A stretch of 64,000 nucleotides of DNA from Myoxocephalus aenaeus (lineage: Eukaryota; Chordata; Actinopteri; Perciformes; Cottidae). Every line of letters starts with the position of its first letter. Positions within the stretch are counted from its first letter, which is position 1. A program made the translations under genes and the position numbers. This document shows positions 22,255-35,407 of the stretch, piece after piece. Where the stretch lies: positions 29,820-93,819 of the forward strand of contig JBAMJR010000788.1 in NCBI GenBank assembly GCA_038501785.1, in the 5' to 3' direction. The notes below the pieces were generated by a model. That model was not told the origin of the DNA. It searched no databases and saw nothing but the letters and a program-made list of their open reading frames with translations.

Positions 22255-22418
22255 ATACTTACCTGGCAGGGGAGATACCATGATCATCAAGGTGGTTCAC
22301 CCAGGGCGAGGCTCAGCCATTGCACGCCGGCTGTGCTGACCCCTGCGAATTCCCCAAATGTGGGAATCTCGACTGCACAATTTCTGGTAGTGGGGGACTG
22401 CGTTCGCGCTCTCCCCTG
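22255..22418 (+). ncRNA. RNU1: U1 snRNA, copy 31
   Basis: RNA as reference. Spacer CA-G-C. Confidence 0.96.
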
Positions 22419-22969
22419 ATCATTATGTTGAATAAAAAAAATAAAAAAAGCGATTCTTAAGTGGAGCTGGACATGCTGCTGTTCAGCATGCCGCCTCACT
22501 GACGTAATTGACACCGGAGGAACATAAGTGCTCAAACCTGGGTAAACTGTTATGCCAAGTGGCCCCTGCAGAACCAGACCCACCTCTGGAGCTCACCCCC
22601 AACCCGGCTCACCATCCGACCCCGTGGACCCACACTTAAGCACACCCCCTGAGTTAAAGACCCTATTTGGCCAATTTAGATTCTCGTGCCCCTGGTACTC
22701 CAGAATAAGAGACGCTCTGGATGATAACTGACATTTGGGTTAAGAGAAGAGAATGACATTGCAACTACATTAGTATGGGCAATACAGCTAGTCCCATTGC
22801 ACATAGCCCAATGGCAGTTATTGTGGGGCTGTGTTTGCTTTCTCAGAAGGAGAAACTGCTTGCCAAGGGAAGCTAATATGCTAAAGGCATTGAACTCTGG
22901 GATTATGCGAACCGTGAACTGGAGGGCTGTGTCTGGGAGTTCCCACCCTGTCTCTGTCTCTTCCAACTC

Positions 22970-23133
22970 ATACTTACCTGGCAGGGGAGATACCATGATC
23001 ATCAAGGTGGTTCACCCAGGGCGAGGCTCAGCCATTGCACGCCGGCTGTGCTGACCCCTGCGAATTCCCCAAATGTGGGAATCTCGACTGCACAATTTCT
23101 GGTAGTGGGGGACTGCGTTCGCGCTCTCCCCTG
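22970..23133 (+). ncRNA. RNU1: U1 snRNA, copy 32
   Basis: RNA as reference. Spacer CG-G-C with GACG and del7; the last del7 unit in the window. Confidence 0.96.
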
Positions 23134-23691
23134 ATCATTATGTTGAATAAAAAAAATAAAAAAAGCGATTCTTAAGTGGAGCTGGACATGCTGCTGTTCA
23201 GCATGCCGCCTCACTGACATAATTGACACCGGAGGAACATAAGTGCTCAAACCTGGGTAAACTGTTATGCCAAGTGGCCCCTGCAGAACCAGACCCACCT
23301 CTGGAGCTCACCCCCAACCCGGCTCACCATCCGACCCCGTGGACCCACACTTAAGCACACCCCCTGAGTTAAAGACCCTATTTGGCCAATTTAGATTCTC
23401 GTGCCCCTGGTACTCCAGAATAAGAGACACTCTGGATGATAACTGACATTTGGGTTAAGAGAAGAGAATGACATTGCAACTACATTAGTATGGGCAATAC
23501 AGCTAGTCCCATTGCACATAGCCCAATGGCAGTTATTGTGGGGCTGTGTTTGCTTTCTGAGAAGGAGAAACTGCTTGCCAAGGGAAGCTAATATGCTAAA
23601 GGCATTGAACTCTGGGATTATGCCATCTGCGAACCGTGAACTGGAGGGCTGTGTCTGGGAATTCCCACCCTGTCTCTGTCTCTTCCAACTC

Positions 23692-23855
23692 ATACTTACC
23701 TGGCAGGGGAGATACCATGATCATCAAGGTGGTTCACCCAGGGCGAGGCTCAGCCATTGCACGCCGGCTGTGCTGACCCCTGCGAATTCCCCAAATGTGG
23801 GAATCTCGACTGCACAATTTCTGGTAGTGGGGGACTGCGTTCGCGCTCTCCCCTG
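23692..23855 (+). ncRNA. RNU1: U1 snRNA, copy 33
   Basis: RNA as reference. Spacer CA-G-G. Confidence 0.96.
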
Positions 23856-24413
23856 ATCATTATGTTGAATAAAAAAAATAAAAAAAGCGATTCTTAAGTG
23901 GAGCTGGACATGCTGCTGTTCAGCATGCCGCCTCACTGACGTAATTGACACCGGAGGAACATAAGTGCTCAAACCTGGGTAAACTGTTATGCCAAGTGGC
24001 CCCTGCAGAACCAGACCCACCTCTGGAGCTCACCCCCAACCCGGCTCACCATCCGACCCCGTGGACCCACACTTAAGCACACCCCCTGAGTTAAAGACCC
24101 TATTTGGCCAATTTAGATTCTCGTGCCCCTGGTACTCCAGAATAAGAGACACTCTGGATGATAACTGACATTTGGGTTAAGAGAAGAGAATGACATTGCA
24201 ACTACATTAGTATGGGCAATACAGCTAGTCCCATTGCACATAGCCCAATGGCAGTTATTGTGGGGCTGTGTTTGCTTTCTCAGAAGGAGAAACTGCTTGC
24301 CAAGGGAAGCTAATATGCTAAAGGCATTGAACTCTGGGATTATGCCATCTGCGAACCGTGAACTGGAGGGCTGTGTCTGGGAATTCCCACCCTGTCTCTG
24401 TCTCTTCCAACTC

Positions 24414-24577
24414 ATACTTACCTGGCAGGGGAGATACCATGATCATCAAGGTGGTTCACCCAGGGCGAGGCTCAGCCATTGCACGCCGGCTGTGCTGACC
24501 CCTGCGAATTCCCCAAATGTGGGAATCTCGACTGCACAATTTCTGGTAGTGGGGGACTGCGTTCGCGCTCTCCCCTG
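24414..24577 (+). ncRNA. RNU1: U1 snRNA, copy 34
   Basis: RNA as reference. Spacer CG-G-C. Confidence 0.96.
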
Positions 24578-25135
24578 ATCATTATGTTGAATAAAAAAAA
24601 TAAAAAAAGCGATTCTTAAGTGGAGCTGGACATGCTGCTGTTCAGCATGCCGCCTCACTGACATAATTGACACCGGAGGAACATAAGTGCTCAAACCTGG
24701 GTAAACTGTTATGCCAAGTGGCCCCTGCAGAACCAGACCCACCTCTGGAGCTCACCCCCAACCCGGCTCACCATCCGACCCCGTGGACCCACACTTAAGC
24801 ACACCCCCTGAGTTAAAGACCCTATTTGGCCAATTTAGATTCTCGTGCCCCTGGTACTCCAGAATAAGAGACACTCTGGATGATAACTGACATTTGGGTT
24901 AAGAGAAGAGAATGACATTGCAACTACATTAGTATGGGCAATACAGCTAGTCCCATTGCACATAGCCCAATGGCAGTTATTGTGGGGCTGTGTTTGCTTT
25001 CTGAGAAGGAGAAACTGCTTGCCAAGGGAAGCTAATATGCTAAAGGCATTGAACTCTGGGATTATGCCATCTGCGAACCGTGAACTGGAGGGCTGTGTCT
25101 GGGAATTCCCACCCTGTCTCTGTCTCTTCCAACTC

Positions 25136-25299
25136 ATACTTACCTGGCAGGGGAGATACCATGATCATCAAGGTGGTTCACCCAGGGCGAGGCTCAGCCA
25201 TTGCACGCCGGCTGTGCTGACCCCTGCGAATTCCCCAAATGTGGGAATCTCGACTGCACAATTTCTGGTAGTGGGGGACTGCGTTCGCGCTCTCCCCTG
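25136..25299 (+). ncRNA. RNU1: U1 snRNA, copy 35
   Basis: RNA as reference. Spacer CA-G-G. Confidence 0.96.
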
Positions 25300-25857
25300 A
25301 TCATTATGTTGAATAAAAAAAATAAAAAAAGCGATTCTTAAGTGGAGCTGGACATGCTGCTGTTCAGCATGCCGCCTCACTGACGTAATTGACACCGGAG
25401 GAACATAAGTGCTCAAACCTGGGTAAACTGTTATGCCAAGTGGCCCCTGCAGAACCAGACCCACCTCTGGAGCTCACCCCCAACCCGGCTCACCATCCGA
25501 CCCCGTGGACCCACACTTAAGCACACCCCCTGAGTTAAAGACCCTATTTGGCCAATTTAGATTCTCGTGCCCCTGGTACTCCAGAATAAGAGACACTCTG
25601 GATGATAACTGACATTTGGGTTAAGAGAAGAGAATGACATTGCAACTACATTAGTATGGGCAATACAGCTAGTCCCATTGCACATAGCCCAATGGCAGTT
25701 ATTGTGGGGCTGTGTTTGCTTTCTCAGAAGGAGAAACTGCTTGCCAAGGGAAGCTAATATGCTAAAGGCATTGAACTCTGGGATTATGCCATCTGCGAAC
25801 CGTGAACTGGAGGGCTGTGTCTGGGAATTCCCACCCTGTCTCTGTCTCTTCCAACTC

Positions 25858-26021
25858 ATACTTACCTGGCAGGGGAGATACCATGATCATCAAGGTGGTT
25901 CACCCAGGGCGAGGCTCAGCCATTGCACGCCGGCTGTGCTGACCCCTGCGAATTCCCCAAATGTGGGAATCTCGACTGCACAATTTCTGGTAGTGGGGGA
26001 CTGCGTTCGCGCTCTCCCCTG
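25858..26021 (+). ncRNA. RNU1: U1 snRNA, copy 36
   Basis: RNA as reference. Spacer CG-G-C. Confidence 0.96.
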
Positions 26022-26579
26022 ATCATTATGTTGAATAAAAAAAATAAAAAAAGCGATTCTTAAGTGGAGCTGGACATGCTGCTGTTCAGCATGCCGCCTC
26101 ACTGATGTAATTGACACCGGAGGAACATAAGTGCTCAAACCTGGGTAAACTGTTATGCCAAGTGGCCCCTGCAGAACCAGACCCACCTCTGGAGCTCACC
26201 CCCAACCCGGCTCACCATCCGACCCCGTGGACCCACACTTAAGCACACCCCCTGAGTTAAAGACCCTATTTGGCCAATTTAGATTCTCGTGCCCCTGGTA
26301 CTCCAGAATAAGAGACACTCTGGATGATAACTGACATTTGGGTTAAGAGAAGAGAATGACACTGCAACTACATTAGTATGGGCAATACAGCTAGTCCCAT
26401 TGCACATAGCCCAATGGCAGTTATTGTGGGGCTGTGTTTGCTTTCTCAGAAGGAGAAACTGCTTGCCAAGGGAAGCTAATATGCTAAAGGCATTGAACTC
26501 TGGGATTATGCCATCTGCAAACCGTGAACTGGAGGGCTGTGTCTGGGAATTCCCACCCTGTCTCTGTCTCTTCCAACTC

Positions 26580-26743
26580 ATACTTACCTGGCAGGGGAGA
26601 TACCATGATCATCAAGGTGGTTCACCCAGGGCGAGGCTCAGCCATTGCACGCCGGCTGTGCTGACCCCTGCGAATTCCCCAAATGTGGGAATCTCGACTG
26701 CACAATTTCTGGTAGTGGGGGACTGCGTTCGCGCTCTCCCCTG
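26580..26743 (+). ncRNA. RNU1: U1 snRNA, copy 37 (altered promoter flank)
   Basis: RNA as reference. Spacer TG-G-C with two private changes: T to C at 26362 in the octamer-like site, and G to A at 26519, two bases before the PSE core. Confidence 0.96.
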
Positions 26744-27301
26744 ATCATTATGTTGAATAAAAAAAATAAAAAAAGCGATTCTTAAGTGGAGCTGGACATG
26801 CTGCTGTTCAGCATGCCGCCTCACTGACATAATTGACACCGGAGGAACATAAGTGCTCAAACCTGGGTAAACTGTTATGCCAAGTGGCCCCTGCAGAACC
26901 AGACCCACCTCTGGAGCTCACCCCCAACCCGGCTCACCATCCGACCCCGTGGACCCACACTTAAGCACACCCCCTGAGTTAAAGACCCTATTTGGCCAAT
27001 TTAGATTCTCGTGCCCCTGGTACTCCAGAATAAGAGACACTCTGGATGATAACTGACATTTGGGTTAAGAGAAGAGAATGACATTGCAACTACATTAGTA
27101 TGGGCAATACAGCTAGTCCCATTGCACATAGCCCAATGGCAGTTATTGTGGGGCTGTGTTTGCTTTCTCAGAAGGAGAAACTGCTTGCCAAGGGAAGCTA
27201 ATATGCTAAAGGCATTGAACTCTGGGATTATGCCATCTGCGAACCGTGAACTGGAGGGCTGTGTCTGGGAATTCCCACCCTGTCTCTGTCTCTTCCAACT
27301 C

Positions 27302-27465
27302 ATACTTACCTGGCAGGGGAGATACCATGATCATCAAGGTGGTTCACCCAGGGCGAGGCTCAGCCATTGCACGCCGGCTGTGCTGACCCCTGCGAATTCC
27401 CCAAATGTGGGAATCTCGACTGCACAATTTCTGGTAGTGGGGGACTGCGTTCGCGCTCTCCCCTG
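27302..27465 (+). ncRNA. RNU1: U1 snRNA, copy 38
   Basis: RNA as reference. Spacer CA-G-C; begins the first CA-G-C, CG-G-G, CG-G-G trimer. Confidence 0.96.
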
Positions 27466-28023
27466 ATCATTATGTTGAATAAAAAAAATAAAAAAAGCGA
27501 TTCTTAAGTGGAGCTGGACATGCTGCTGTTCAGCATGCCGCCTCACTGACGTAATTGACACCGGAGGAACATAAGTGCTCAAACCTGGGTAAACTGTTAT
27601 GCCAAGTGGCCCCTGCAGAACCAGACCCACCTCTGGAGCTCACCCCCAACCCGGCTCACCATCCGACCCCGTGGACCCACACTTAAGCACACCCCCTGAG
27701 TTAAAGACCCTATTTGGCCAATTTAGATTCTCGTGCCCCTGGTACTCCAGAATAAGAGACACTCTGGATGATAACTGACATTTGGGTTAAGAGAAGAGAA
27801 TGACATTGCAACTACATTAGTATGGGCAATACAGCTAGTCCCATTGCACATAGCCCAATGGCAGTTATTGTGGGGCTGTGTTTGCTTTCTGAGAAGGAGA
27901 AACTGCTTGCCAAGGGAAGCTAATATGCTAAAGGCATTGAACTCTGGGATTATGCCATCTGCGAACCGTGAACTGGAGGGCTGTGTCTGGGAATTCCCAC
28001 CCTGTCTCTGTCTCTTCCAACTC

Positions 28024-28187
28024 ATACTTACCTGGCAGGGGAGATACCATGATCATCAAGGTGGTTCACCCAGGGCGAGGCTCAGCCATTGCACGCCGGC
28101 TGTGCTGACCCCTGCGAATTCCCCAAATGTGGGAATCTCGACTGCACAATTTCTGGTAGTGGGGGACTGCGTTCGCGCTCTCCCCTG
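28024..28187 (+). ncRNA. RNU1: U1 snRNA, copy 39
   Basis: RNA as reference. Spacer CG-G-G, the first of this haplotype in the window. Confidence 0.96.
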
Positions 28188-28745
28188 ATCATTATGTTGA
28201 ATAAAAAAAATAAAAAAAGCGATTCTTAAGTGGAGCTGGACATGCTGCTGTTCAGCATGCCGCCTCACTGACGTAATTGACACCGGAGGAACATAAGTGC
28301 TCAAACCTGGGTAAACTGTTATGCCAAGTGGCCCCTGCAGAACCAGACCCACCTCTGGAGCTCACCCCCAACCCGGCTCACCATCCGACCCCGTGGACCC
28401 ACACTTAAGCACACCCCCTGAGTTAAAGACCCTATTTGGCCAATTTAGATTCTCGTGCCCCTGGTACTCCAGAATAAGAGACACTCTGGATGATAACTGA
28501 CATTTGGGTTAAGAGAAGAGAATGACATTGCAACTACATTAGTATGGGCAATACAGCTAGTCCCATTGCACATAGCCCAATGGCAGTTATTGTGGGGCTG
28601 TGTTTGCTTTCTGAGAAGGAGAAACTGCTTGCCAAGGGAAGCTAATATGCTAAAGGCATTGAACTCTGGGATTATGCCATCTGCGAACCGTGAACTGGAG
28701 GGCTGTGTCTGGGAATTCCCACCCTGTCTCTGTCTCTTCCAACTC

Positions 28746-28909
28746 ATACTTACCTGGCAGGGGAGATACCATGATCATCAAGGTGGTTCACCCAGGGCGA
28801 GGCTCAGCCATTGCACGCCGGCTGTGCTGACCCCTGCGAATTCCCCAAATGTGGGAATCTCGACTGCACAATTTCTGGTAGTGGGGGACTGCGTTCGCGC
28901 TCTCCCCTG
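28746..28909 (+). ncRNA. RNU1: U1 snRNA, copy 40
   Basis: RNA as reference. Spacer CG-G-G. Confidence 0.96.
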
Positions 28910-29467
28910 ATCATTATGTTGAATAAAAAAAATAAAAAAAGCGATTCTTAAGTGGAGCTGGACATGCTGCTGTTCAGCATGCCGCCTCACTGACATAATT
29001 GACACCGGAGGAACATAAGTGCTCAAACCTGGGTAAACTGTTATGCCAAGTGGCCCCTGCAGAACCAGACCCACCTCTGGAGCTCACCCCCAACCCGGCT
29101 CACCATCCGACCCCGTGGACCCACACTTAAGCACACCCCCTGAGTTAAAGACCCTATTTGGCCAATTTAGATTCTCGTGCCCCTGGTACTCCAGAATAAG
29201 AGACACTCTGGATGATAACTGACATTTGGGTTAAGAGAAGAGAATGACATTGCAACTACATTAGTATGGGCAATACAGCTAGTCCCATTGCACATAGCCC
29301 AATGGCAGTTATTGTGGGGCTGTGTTTGCTTTCTCAGAAGGAGAAACTGCTTGCCAAGGGAAGCTAATATGCTAAAGGCATTGAACTCTGGGATTATGCC
29401 ATCTGCGAACCGTGAACTGGAGGGCTGTGTCTGGGAATTCCCACCCTGTCTCTGTCTCTTCCAACTC

Positions 29468-29631
29468 ATACTTACCTGGCAGGGGAGATACCATGATCAT
29501 CAAGGTGGTTCACCCAGGGCGAGGCTCAGCCATTGCACGCCGGCTGTGCTGACCCCTGCGAATTCCCCAAATGTGGGAATCTCGACTGCACAATTTCTGG
29601 TAGTGGGGGACTGCGTTCGCGCTCTCCCCTG
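29468..29631 (+). ncRNA. RNU1: U1 snRNA, copy 41
   Basis: RNA as reference. Spacer CA-G-C. Confidence 0.96.
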
Positions 29632-30189
29632 ATCATTATGTTGAATAAAAAAAATAAAAAAAGCGATTCTTAAGTGGAGCTGGACATGCTGCTGTTCAGC
29701 ATGCCGCCTCACTGATGTAATTGACACCGGAGGAACATAAGTGCTCAAACCTGGGTAAACTGTTATGCCAAGTGGCCCCTGCAGAACCAGACCCACCTCT
29801 GGAGCTCACCCCCAACCCGGCTCACCATCCGACCCCGTGGACCCACACTTAAGCACACCCCCTAAGTTAAAGACCCTATTTGGCCAATTTAGATTCTCGT
29901 GCCCCTGGTACTCCAGAATAAGAGACACTCTGGATGATAACTGACATTTGGGTTAAGAGAAGAGAATGACATTGCAACTACATTAGTATGGGCAATACAG
30001 CTAGTCCCATTGCACATAGCCCAATGGCAGTTATTGTGGGGCTGTGTTTGCTTTCTGAGAAGGAGAAACTGCTTGCCAAGGGAAGCTAATATGCTAAAGG
30101 CATTGAACTCTGGGATTATGCCATCTGCGAACCGTGAACTGGAGGGCTGTGTCTGGGAATTCCCACCCTGTCTCTGTCTCTTCCAACTC

Positions 30190-30353
30190 ATACTTACCTG
30201 GCAGGGGAGATACCATGATCATCAAGGTGGTTCACCCAGGGCGAGGCTCAGCCATTGCACGCCGGCTGTGCTGACCCCTGCGAATTCCCCAAATGTGGGA
30301 ATCTCGACTGCACAATTTCTGGTAGTGGGGGACTGCGTTCGCGCTCTCCCCTG
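30190..30353 (+). ncRNA. RNU1: U1 snRNA, copy 42
   Basis: RNA as reference. Spacer TG-A-G, the last TG allele and last A allele in the window. Confidence 0.96.
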
Positions 30354-30911
30354 ATCATTATGTTGAATAAAAAAAATAAAAAAAGCGATTCTTAAGTGGA
30401 GCTGGACATGCTGCTGTTCAGCATGCCGCCTCACTGACGTAATTGACACCGGAGGAACATAAGTGCTCAAACCTGGGTAAACTGTTATGCCAAGTGGCCC
30501 CTGCAGAACCAGACCCACCTCTGGAGCTCACCCCCAACCCGGCTCACCATCCGACCCCGTGGACCCACACTTAAGCACACCCCCTGAGTTAAAGACCCTA
30601 TTTGGCCAATTTAGATTCTCGTGCCCCTGGTACTCCAGAATAAGAGACACTCTGGATGATAACTGACATTTGGGTTAAGAGAAGAGAATGACATTGCAAC
30701 TACATTAGTATGGGCAATACAGCTAGTCCCATTGCACATAGCCCAATGGCAGTTATTGTGGGGCTGTGTTTGCTTTCTCAGAAGGAGAAACTGCTTGCCA
30801 AGGGAAGCTAATATGCTAAAGGCATTGAACTCTGGGATTATGCCATCTGCGAACCGTGAACTGGAGGGCTGTGTCTGGGAATTCCCACCCTGTCTCTGTC
30901 TCTTCCAACTC

Positions 30912-31075
30912 ATACTTACCTGGCAGGGGAGATACCATGATCATCAAGGTGGTTCACCCAGGGCGAGGCTCAGCCATTGCACGCCGGCTGTGCTGACCCC
31001 TGCGAATTCCCCAAATGTGGGAATCTCGACTGCACAATTTCTGGTAGTGGGGGACTGCGTTCGCGCTCTCCCCTG
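30912..31075 (+). ncRNA. RNU1: U1 snRNA, copy 43
   Basis: RNA as reference. Spacer CG-G-C. Confidence 0.96.
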
Positions 31076-31633
31076 ATCATTATGTTGAATAAAAAAAATA
31101 AAAAAAGCGATTCTTAAGTGGAGCTGGACATGCTGCTGTTCAGCATGCCGCCTCACTGACATAATTGACACCGGAGGAACATAAGTGCTCAAACCTGGGT
31201 AAACTGTTATGCCAAGTGGCCCCTGCAGAACCAGACCCACCTCTGGAGCTCACCCCCAACCCGGCTCACCATCCGACCCCGTGGACCCACACTTAAGCAC
31301 ACCCCCTGAGTTAAAGACCCTATTTGGCCAATTTAGATTCTCGTGCCCCTGGTACTCCAGAATAAGAGACACTCTGGATGATAACTGACATTTGGGTTAA
31401 GAGAAGAGAATGACATTGCAACTACATTAGTATGGGCAATACAGCTAGTCCCATTGCACATAGCCCAATGGCAGTTATTGTGGGGCTGTGTTTGCTTTCT
31501 CAGAAGGAGAAACTGCTTGCCAAGGGAAGCTAATATGCTAAAGGCATTGAACTCTGGGATTATGCCATCTGCGAACCGTGAACTGGAGGGCTGTGTCTGG
31601 GAATTCCCACCCTGTCTCTGTCTCTTCCAACTC

Positions 31634-31797
31634 ATACTTACCTGGCAGGGGAGATACCATGATCATCAAGGTGGTTCACCCAGGGCGAGGCTCAGCCATT
31701 GCACGCCGGCTGTGCTGACCCCTGCGAATTCCCCAAATGTGGGAATCTCGACTGCACAATTTCTGGTAGTGGGGGACTGCGTTCGCGCTCTCCCCTG
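31634..31797 (+). ncRNA. RNU1: U1 snRNA, copy 44
   Basis: RNA as reference. Spacer CA-G-C; first unit of the unbroken trimer block. Confidence 0.96.
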
Positions 31798-32355
31798 ATC
31801 ATTATGTTGAATAAAAAAAATAAAAAAAGCGATTCTTAAGTGGAGCTGGACATGCTGCTGTTCAGCATGCCGCCTCACTGACGTAATTGACACCGGAGGA
31901 ACATAAGTGCTCAAACCTGGGTAAACTGTTATGCCAAGTGGCCCCTGCAGAACCAGACCCACCTCTGGAGCTCACCCCCAACCCGGCTCACCATCCGACC
32001 CCGTGGACCCACACTTAAGCACACCCCCTGAGTTAAAGACCCTATTTGGCCAATTTAGATTCTCGTGCCCCTGGTACTCCAGAATAAGAGACACTCTGGA
32101 TGATAACTGACATTTGGGTTAAGAGAAGAGAATGACATTGCAACTACATTAGTATGGGCAATACAGCTAGTCCCATTGCACATAGCCCAATGGCAGTTAT
32201 TGTGGGGCTGTGTTTGCTTTCTGAGAAGGAGAAACTGCTTGCCAAGGGAAGCTAATATGCTAAAGGCATTGAACTCTGGGATTATGCCATCTGCGAACCG
32301 TGAACTGGAGGGCTGTGTCTGGGAATTCCCACCCTGTCTCTGTCTCTTCCAACTC

Positions 32356-32519
32356 ATACTTACCTGGCAGGGGAGATACCATGATCATCAAGGTGGTTCA
32401 CCCAGGGCGAGGCTCAGCCATTGCACGCCGGCTGTGCTGACCCCTGCGAATTCCCCAAATGTGGGAATCTCGACTGCACAATTTCTGGTAGTGGGGGACT
32501 GCGTTCGCGCTCTCCCCTG
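32356..32519 (+). ncRNA. RNU1: U1 snRNA, copy 45
   Basis: RNA as reference. Spacer CG-G-G. Confidence 0.96.
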
Positions 32520-33077
32520 ATCATTATGTTGAATAAAAAAAATAAAAAAAGCGATTCTTAAGTGGAGCTGGACATGCTGCTGTTCAGCATGCCGCCTCAC
32601 TGACGTAATTGACACCGGAGGAACATAAGTGCTCAAACCTGGGTAAACTGTTATGCCAAGTGGCCCCTGCAGAACCAGACCCACCTCTGGAGCTCACCCC
32701 CAACCCGGCTCACCATCCGACCCCGTGGACCCACACTTAAGCACACCCCCTGAGTTAAAGACCCTATTTGGCCAATTTAGATTCTCGTGCCCCTGGTACT
32801 CCAGAATAAGAGACACTCTGGATGATAACTGACATTTGGGTTAAGAGAAGAGAATGACATTGCAACTACATTAGTATGGGCAATACAGCTAGTCCCATTG
32901 CACATAGCCCAATGGCAGTTATTGTGGGGCTGTGTTTGCTTTCTGAGAAGGAGAAACTGCTTGCCAAGGGAAGCTAATATGCTAAAGGCATTGAACTCTG
33001 GGATTATGCCATCTGCGAACCGTGAACTGGAGGGCTGTGTCTGGGAATTCCCACCCTGTCTCTGTCTCTTCCAACTC

Positions 33078-33241
33078 ATACTTACCTGGCAGGGGAGATA
33101 CCATGATCATCAAGGTGGTTCACCCAGGGCGAGGCTCAGCCATTGCACGCCGGCTGTGCTGACCCCTGCGAATTCCCCAAATGTGGGAATCTCGACTGCA
33201 CAATTTCTGGTAGTGGGGGACTGCGTTCGCGCTCTCCCCTG
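33078..33241 (+). ncRNA. RNU1: U1 snRNA, copy 46
   Basis: RNA as reference. Spacer CG-G-G. Confidence 0.96.
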
Positions 33242-33798
33242 ATCATTATGTTGAATAAAAAAAATAAAAAAAGCGATTCTTAAGTGGAGCTGGACATGTG
33301 CTGTTCAGCATGCCGCCTCACTGACATAATTGACACCGGAGGAACATAAGTGCTCAAACCTGGGTAAACTGTTATGCCAAGTGGCCCCTGCAGAACCAGA
33401 CCCACCTCTGGAGCTCACCCCCAACCCGGCTCACCATCCGACCCCGTGGACCCACACTTAAGCACACCCCCTGAGTTAAAGACCCTATTTGGCCAATTTA
33501 GATTCTCGTGCCCCTGGTACTCCAGAATAAGAGACACTCTGGATGATAACTGACATTTGGGTTAAGAGAAGAGAATGACATTGCAACTACATTAGTATGG
33601 GCAATACAGCTAGTCCCATTGCACATAGCCCAATGGCAGTTATTGTGGGGCTGTGTTTGCTTTCTCAGAAGGAGAAACTGCTTGCCAAGGGAAGCTAATA
33701 TGCTAAAGGCATTGAACTCTGGGATTATGCCATCTGCGAACCGTGAACTGGAGGGCTGTGTCTGGGAATTCCCACCCTGTCTCTGTCTCTTCCAACTC

Positions 33799-33962
33799 AT
33801 ACTTACCTGGCAGGGGAGATACCATGATCATCAAGGTGGTTCACCCAGGGCGAGGCTCAGCCATTGCACGCCGGCTGTGCTGACCCCTGCGAATTCCCCA
33901 AATGTGGGAATCTCGACTGCACAATTTCTGGTAGTGGGGGACTGCGTTCGCGCTCTCCCCTG
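33799..33962 (+). ncRNA. RNU1: U1 snRNA, copy 47
   Basis: RNA as reference. Spacer CA-G-C with a 1-bp loss near 33298 (GACATGTGCTG), which breaks the spacer inverted repeat; period 721. Confidence 0.96.
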
Positions 33963-34521
33963 ATCATTATGTTGAATAAAAAAAATAAAAAAAGCGATTC
34001 TTAAGTGGAGCTGGACATGCTGCTGTTCAGCATGCCGCCTCACTGACGTAATTGACACCGGAGGAACATAAGTGCTCAAACCTGGGTAAACTGTTATGCC
34101 AAGTGGCCCCTGCAGAACCAGACCCACCTCTGGAGCTCACCCCCCAACCCGGCTCACCATCCGACCCCGTGGACCCACACTTAAGCACACCCCCTGAGTT
34201 AAAGACCCTATTTGGCCAATTTAGATTCTCGTGCCCCTGGTACTCCAGAATAAGAGACACTCTGGATGATAACTGACATTTGGGTTAAGAGAAGAGAATG
34301 ACATTGCAACTACATTAGTATGGGCAATACAGCTAGTCCCATTGCACATAGCCCAATGGCAGTTATTGTGGGGCTGTGTTTGCTTTCTGAGAAGGAGAAA
34401 CTGCTTGCCAAGGGAAGCTAATATGCTAAAGGCATTGAACTCTGGGATTATGCCATCTGCGAACCGTGAACTGGAGGGCTGTGTCTGGGAATTCCCACCC
34501 TGTCTCTGTCTCTTCCAACTC

Positions 34522-34685
34522 ATACTTACCTGGCAGGGGAGATACCATGATCATCAAGGTGGTTCACCCAGGGCGAGGCTCAGCCATTGCACGCCGGCTG
34601 TGCTGACCCCTGCGAATTCCCCAAATGTGGGAATCTCGACTGCACAATTTCTGGTAGTGGGGGACTGCGTTCGCGCTCTCCCCTG
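34522..34685 (+). ncRNA. RNU1: U1 snRNA, copy 48
   Basis: RNA as reference. Spacer CG-G-G with one extra C in the C-run at 34140-34145; period 723. Confidence 0.96.
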
Positions 34686-35243
34686 ATCATTATGTTGAAT
34701 AAAAAAAATAAAAAAAGCGATTCTTAAGTGGAGCTGGACATGCTGCTGTTCAGCATGCCGCCTCACTGACGTAATTGACACCGGAGGAACATAAGTGCTC
34801 AAACCTGGGTAAACTGTTATGCCAAGTGGCCCCTGCAGAACCAGACCCACCTCTGGAGCTCACCCCCAACCCGGCTCACCATCCGACCCCGTGGACCCAC
34901 ACTTAAGCACACCCCCTGAGTTAAAGACCCTATTTGGCCAATTTAGATTCTCGTGCCCCTGGTACTCCAGAATAAGAGACACTCTGGATGATAACTGACA
35001 TTTGGGTTAAGAGAAGAGAATGACATTGCAACTACATTAGTATGGGCAATACAGCTAGTCCCATTGCACATAGCCCAATGGCAGTTATTGTGGGGCTGTG
35101 TTTGCTTTCTGAGAAGGAGAAACTGCTTGCCAAGGGAAGCTAATATGCTAAAGGCATTGAACTCTGGGATTATGCCATCTGCGAACCGTGAACTGGAGGG
35201 CTGTGTCTGGGAATTCCCACCCTGTCTCTGTCTCTTCCAACTC

Positions 35244-35407
35244 ATACTTACCTGGCAGGGGAGATACCATGATCATCAAGGTGGTTCACCCAGGGCGAGG
35301 CTCAGCCATTGCACGCCGGCTGTGCTGACCCCTGCGAATTCCCCAAATGTGGGAATCTCGACTGCACAATTTCTGGTAGTGGGGGACTGCGTTCGCGCTC
35401 TCCCCTG
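35244..35407 (+). ncRNA. RNU1: U1 snRNA, copy 49
   Basis: RNA as reference. Spacer CG-G-G. Confidence 0.96.

Noticed and set aside
34027..34276. Two short open frames unique to one unit
   Set aside because: Created by the single extra C near 34140; a frameshift artefact in non-coding spacer.
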